7,574 nt of DNA from JAPKZH01 sp964537875 (GTDB taxonomy: Bacteria; Acidobacteriota; Aminicenantia; Aminicenantales; UBA4085): assembly GCA_964537875.1 (NCBI GenBank), contig CAZIDN010000126.1:1-7574 (forward strand), in the 5' to 3' direction. The notes under the pieces are model-generated. The model searched no databases. It was not told where the DNA came from and worked only from the letters and a program-made list of their open reading frames with translations. This document shows, piece by piece, positions 6,646 to 7,574 of this stretch. Each line of letters opens with the position of its first letter. Within the stretch, counting starts at the first letter, position 1. The position numbers and the translations under genes are program-made.

Positions 6646-7325
6646 GGCGTCCTCTCTGTCAGGATGAAACCGACGCCGCGGACTGTATGTAGGAGCTTTT
6701 TGACAAACGGCTCGTCGATCTTTTTTCGGAGGCGGGCGATGTGGACATCGATGACGTTGTCAAGGGGCGTCGCCCTCTGCGTTTCCTCCCAGACGTCCTT
6801 GGCCAGCATTTCGCGCGTCACAATCTGGCCTTGGTTGCGGAGGAGATATTCGAGAAGCTCAAACTCCTTGACGGTAAGAGGAAGGAGCCGGCCATTGCGG
6901 ATGACGAGGCGGCCGACGAGGTCCATTTCCAAGTCGGCCAATTTGAGTTTTAATACGTGGCCGTCGATCCCCCGCCGGAGCAAAGCCCTGAGCCTGGCTA
7001 AAAGCTCGGGAAAGGCGAACGGCTTGATCAAATAGTCATCCGCCCCCGCATCCAGCCCGACCACCCTGTCTTCTATGGCGTCTTTCGCCGTCAGGATCAG
7101 GACCGGCGTTTTGTCGTGTTTGCCGCGAAGAGCGGTCAGGATTTCCAGCCCGCTCCTTCCCGGCAGCATGAGGTCCAGGATGACCAGGTCGAATTTTTGA
7201 GAATGGAGGAGGAAGAAACCTTCTTCCCCCGAGAAGGCCACCTCGACGTCATAGCGCTCGGATTCCAGCCCTTTCTTGAGCGCTTGAGCGACTTTTTTCT
7301 CATCTTCGATGACCAATATTCTCAT
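6642..7325 (-). CDS. OmpR/PhoB-class DNA-binding response regulator
   Basis: From ATG 7325-7323 this is a 227-residue cytoplasmic transcription factor. The receiver domain (1-115) has the acidic pair Glu7/Asp8, phospho-acceptor Asp51 in VILDLMLPG, Thr79 in LILTAKD and Lys101 in DYLIKPF, so phosphorylation chemistry should be normal. A linker leads to a winged-helix DNA-binding domain (about 128-223) with LTVKEFELLEYLLRNQG, the recognition region DNVIDVHIARLRKKID and the wing TVRGVGFIL. The closest broad class is CusR/CopR/PhoP-like regulators, but the target cannot be read from the protein. No Shine-Dalgarno sequence precedes the ATG, and the promoter at 7341-7369 predicts a leader of only about 9 nt. 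A longer in-frame start at 7499 would span that promoter and the preceding gene's stop, so it is rejected. It is the first gene of an operon with the kinase and the lipoprotein. Confidence 0.95.
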   Translation of the reverse strand: MRILVIEDEKKVAQALKKGLESERYDVEVAFSGEEGFFLLHSQKFDLVILDLMLPGRSGLEILTALRGKHDKTPVLILTAKDAIEDRVVGLDAGADDYLIKPFAFPELLARLRALLRRGIDGHVLKLKLADLEMDLVGRLVIRNGRLLPLTVKEFELLEYLLRNQGQIVTREMLAKDVWEETQRATPLDNVIDVHIARLRKKIDEPFVKKLLHTVRGVGFILTERTP

Positions 7326-7340
7326 GGGTACTTTAAAATG

Positions 7341-7369
7341 AATATAACACTCGGAAAATAATTTGACTA
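7341..7369 (-). promoter_or_regulatory. Extended -10 promoter of the regulator-kinase-lipoprotein operon
   Basis: On the minus strand TGT precedes -10 TATATT (7346-7341), giving the extended -10 pattern TGnTATATT. TAGTCA (7369-7364), a four-of-six match to the -35 consensus, lies at 17-bp spacing. RNA would start near 7334, about 9 nt before the ATG at 7325, which would explain the missing ribosome site. A stronger-looking TTGACA at 7396-7391 has no acceptable -10 at normal spacing. Confidence 0.5.
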
Positions 7370-7381
7370 CTGAACTTTTCC

Positions 7382-7400
7382 TTAAGAATTTGTCAAGAAT
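7382..7400 (-). promoter_or_regulatory. Tandem AAGAAT repeat with 11-bp period: candidate OmpR-family regulator site
   Basis: The + strand has TTAAGAAT (7382-7389) and TCAAGAAT (7393-7400), identical at seven of eight positions and one helical turn apart; on the minus strand this reads ATTCTT, five bases, ATTCTT. OmpR-class regulators commonly bind direct half-sites with a 10-11 bp period. The pair ends 13 bp upstream of the -35 and is centred near -57 of the predicted start, a position typical of an activator. Autoregulation by the downstream regulator is the natural inference but is not shown by sequence alone. Confidence 0.42.
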
Positions 7401-7473
7401 CGGTTGGATGCGAACATTGGTCAGGAGGGAAGCCAATAGCAAAACTGAGTCGTATAGGTTATGGCTTGGTTTC

Positions 7474-7574
7474 CTAGGGCAGGCTGAAATACCAGACAAA
7501 TTTCATCATGGCTACGGTCTTGTTCAGCCGCCAGTTCCCGTGGGGGTCAAGGGTGTCGCCGAACTGGTTGAGGA
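7474..7574 (-). CDS. C-terminal fragment of an unrecognised protein (5' end outside window)
   Basis: The minus strand is open from the right edge to TAG at 7476-7474, giving 32 residues. They contain FGDTLDPHGNWRLNKT and end in VWYFSLP. The other two minus frames stop within this interval, and 27 of 32 sense codons end in G or C, as in the neighbouring genes. I do not recognise the family. The fragment lies 148 bp upstream of the regulator's start on the same strand, with an independent promoter in between. A short + frame from ATG 7509 is also open to the edge but has no ribosome site. Confidence 0.5.
   Translation of the reverse strand, partial: LNQFGDTLDPHGNWRLNKTVAMMKFVWYFSLP

Noticed and set aside
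6367..7035. Open frame of 222 codons on the + strand across the kinase/regulator junction
   Set aside because: It is antisense to two genes with intact catalytic motifs; its translation is low-complexity and Arg/Ser-rich.
7415..7437. ATTGG...CCAAT inverted repeat as a terminator for the right-edge gene
   Set aside because: The stem is only 5 bp with a 12-nt loop and no T-run follows on the minus strand, so it is not distinguishable from chance.
7326..7499. N-terminal extension of the response regulator to 7499
   Set aside because: It overlaps the end of the preceding gene and the operon promoter. OmpR-class receivers normally begin right at the MRILVIEDE-type strand found at 7325.

Overview
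The window is a stretch of bacterial chromosome carrying six complete genes and two gene fragments at its edges. Its GC-rich third codon positions, canonical Shine-Dalgarno sites and sigma70-like promoters (TTGACx, 17 bp, TATATx) show bacterial DNA. The mix of a secreted M61 peptidase with a PDZ domain, a YncE-type beta-propeller, a RhaT-family transporter and a PepSY-like lipoprotein beside a two-component system would suit an Acidobacteriota/Aminicenantota-type heterotroph. That assignment is a weak inference, because no taxonomic marker is present. I see no RNA gene, CRISPR array, insertion sequence or attachment site.

Left part (1-1538): the 3' end of a class V PLP-dependent aminotransferase-like gene (+) converges on a RhaT-family sugar/proton symporter gene (-). 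The transporter has its own very good promoter (1485-1513).

Middle (1539-4539): a divergent pair shares a 139-bp control region (3357-3495). To the left runs a secreted M61-family metallopeptidase with an HEYFH zinc site and a C-terminal PDZ domain. Its promoter contains a 14-bp inverted repeat lying over the -10/start-site region. To the right runs a secreted seven-bladed YncE/YVTN beta-propeller protein.

Right part (4570-7325): a three-gene operon on the minus strand encodes an OmpR-class response regulator, a HAMP histidine kinase (ATGA overlap with the regulator) and a putative lipoprotein. The lipoprotein has a Glu/Lys-rich linker and two PepSY-like repeats. Upstream of the operon lie a near-leaderless extended -10 promoter and a tandem AAGAAT repeat with an 11-bp period, the geometry of an OmpR-family binding site. 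The likely picture is an autoregulated envelope-sensing system whose third product is either its target or a periplasmic modulator of the kinase. The signal is unknown, and the sensor loop contains no Cys, His or Met.

The last 101 bases hold the C-terminal end of an unrecognised gene on the minus strand.

Nothing here is a clearly new system. The most notable items are the PepSY-lipoprotein two-component operon with its putative autoregulatory site and the operator-like palindrome at the peptidase promoter.
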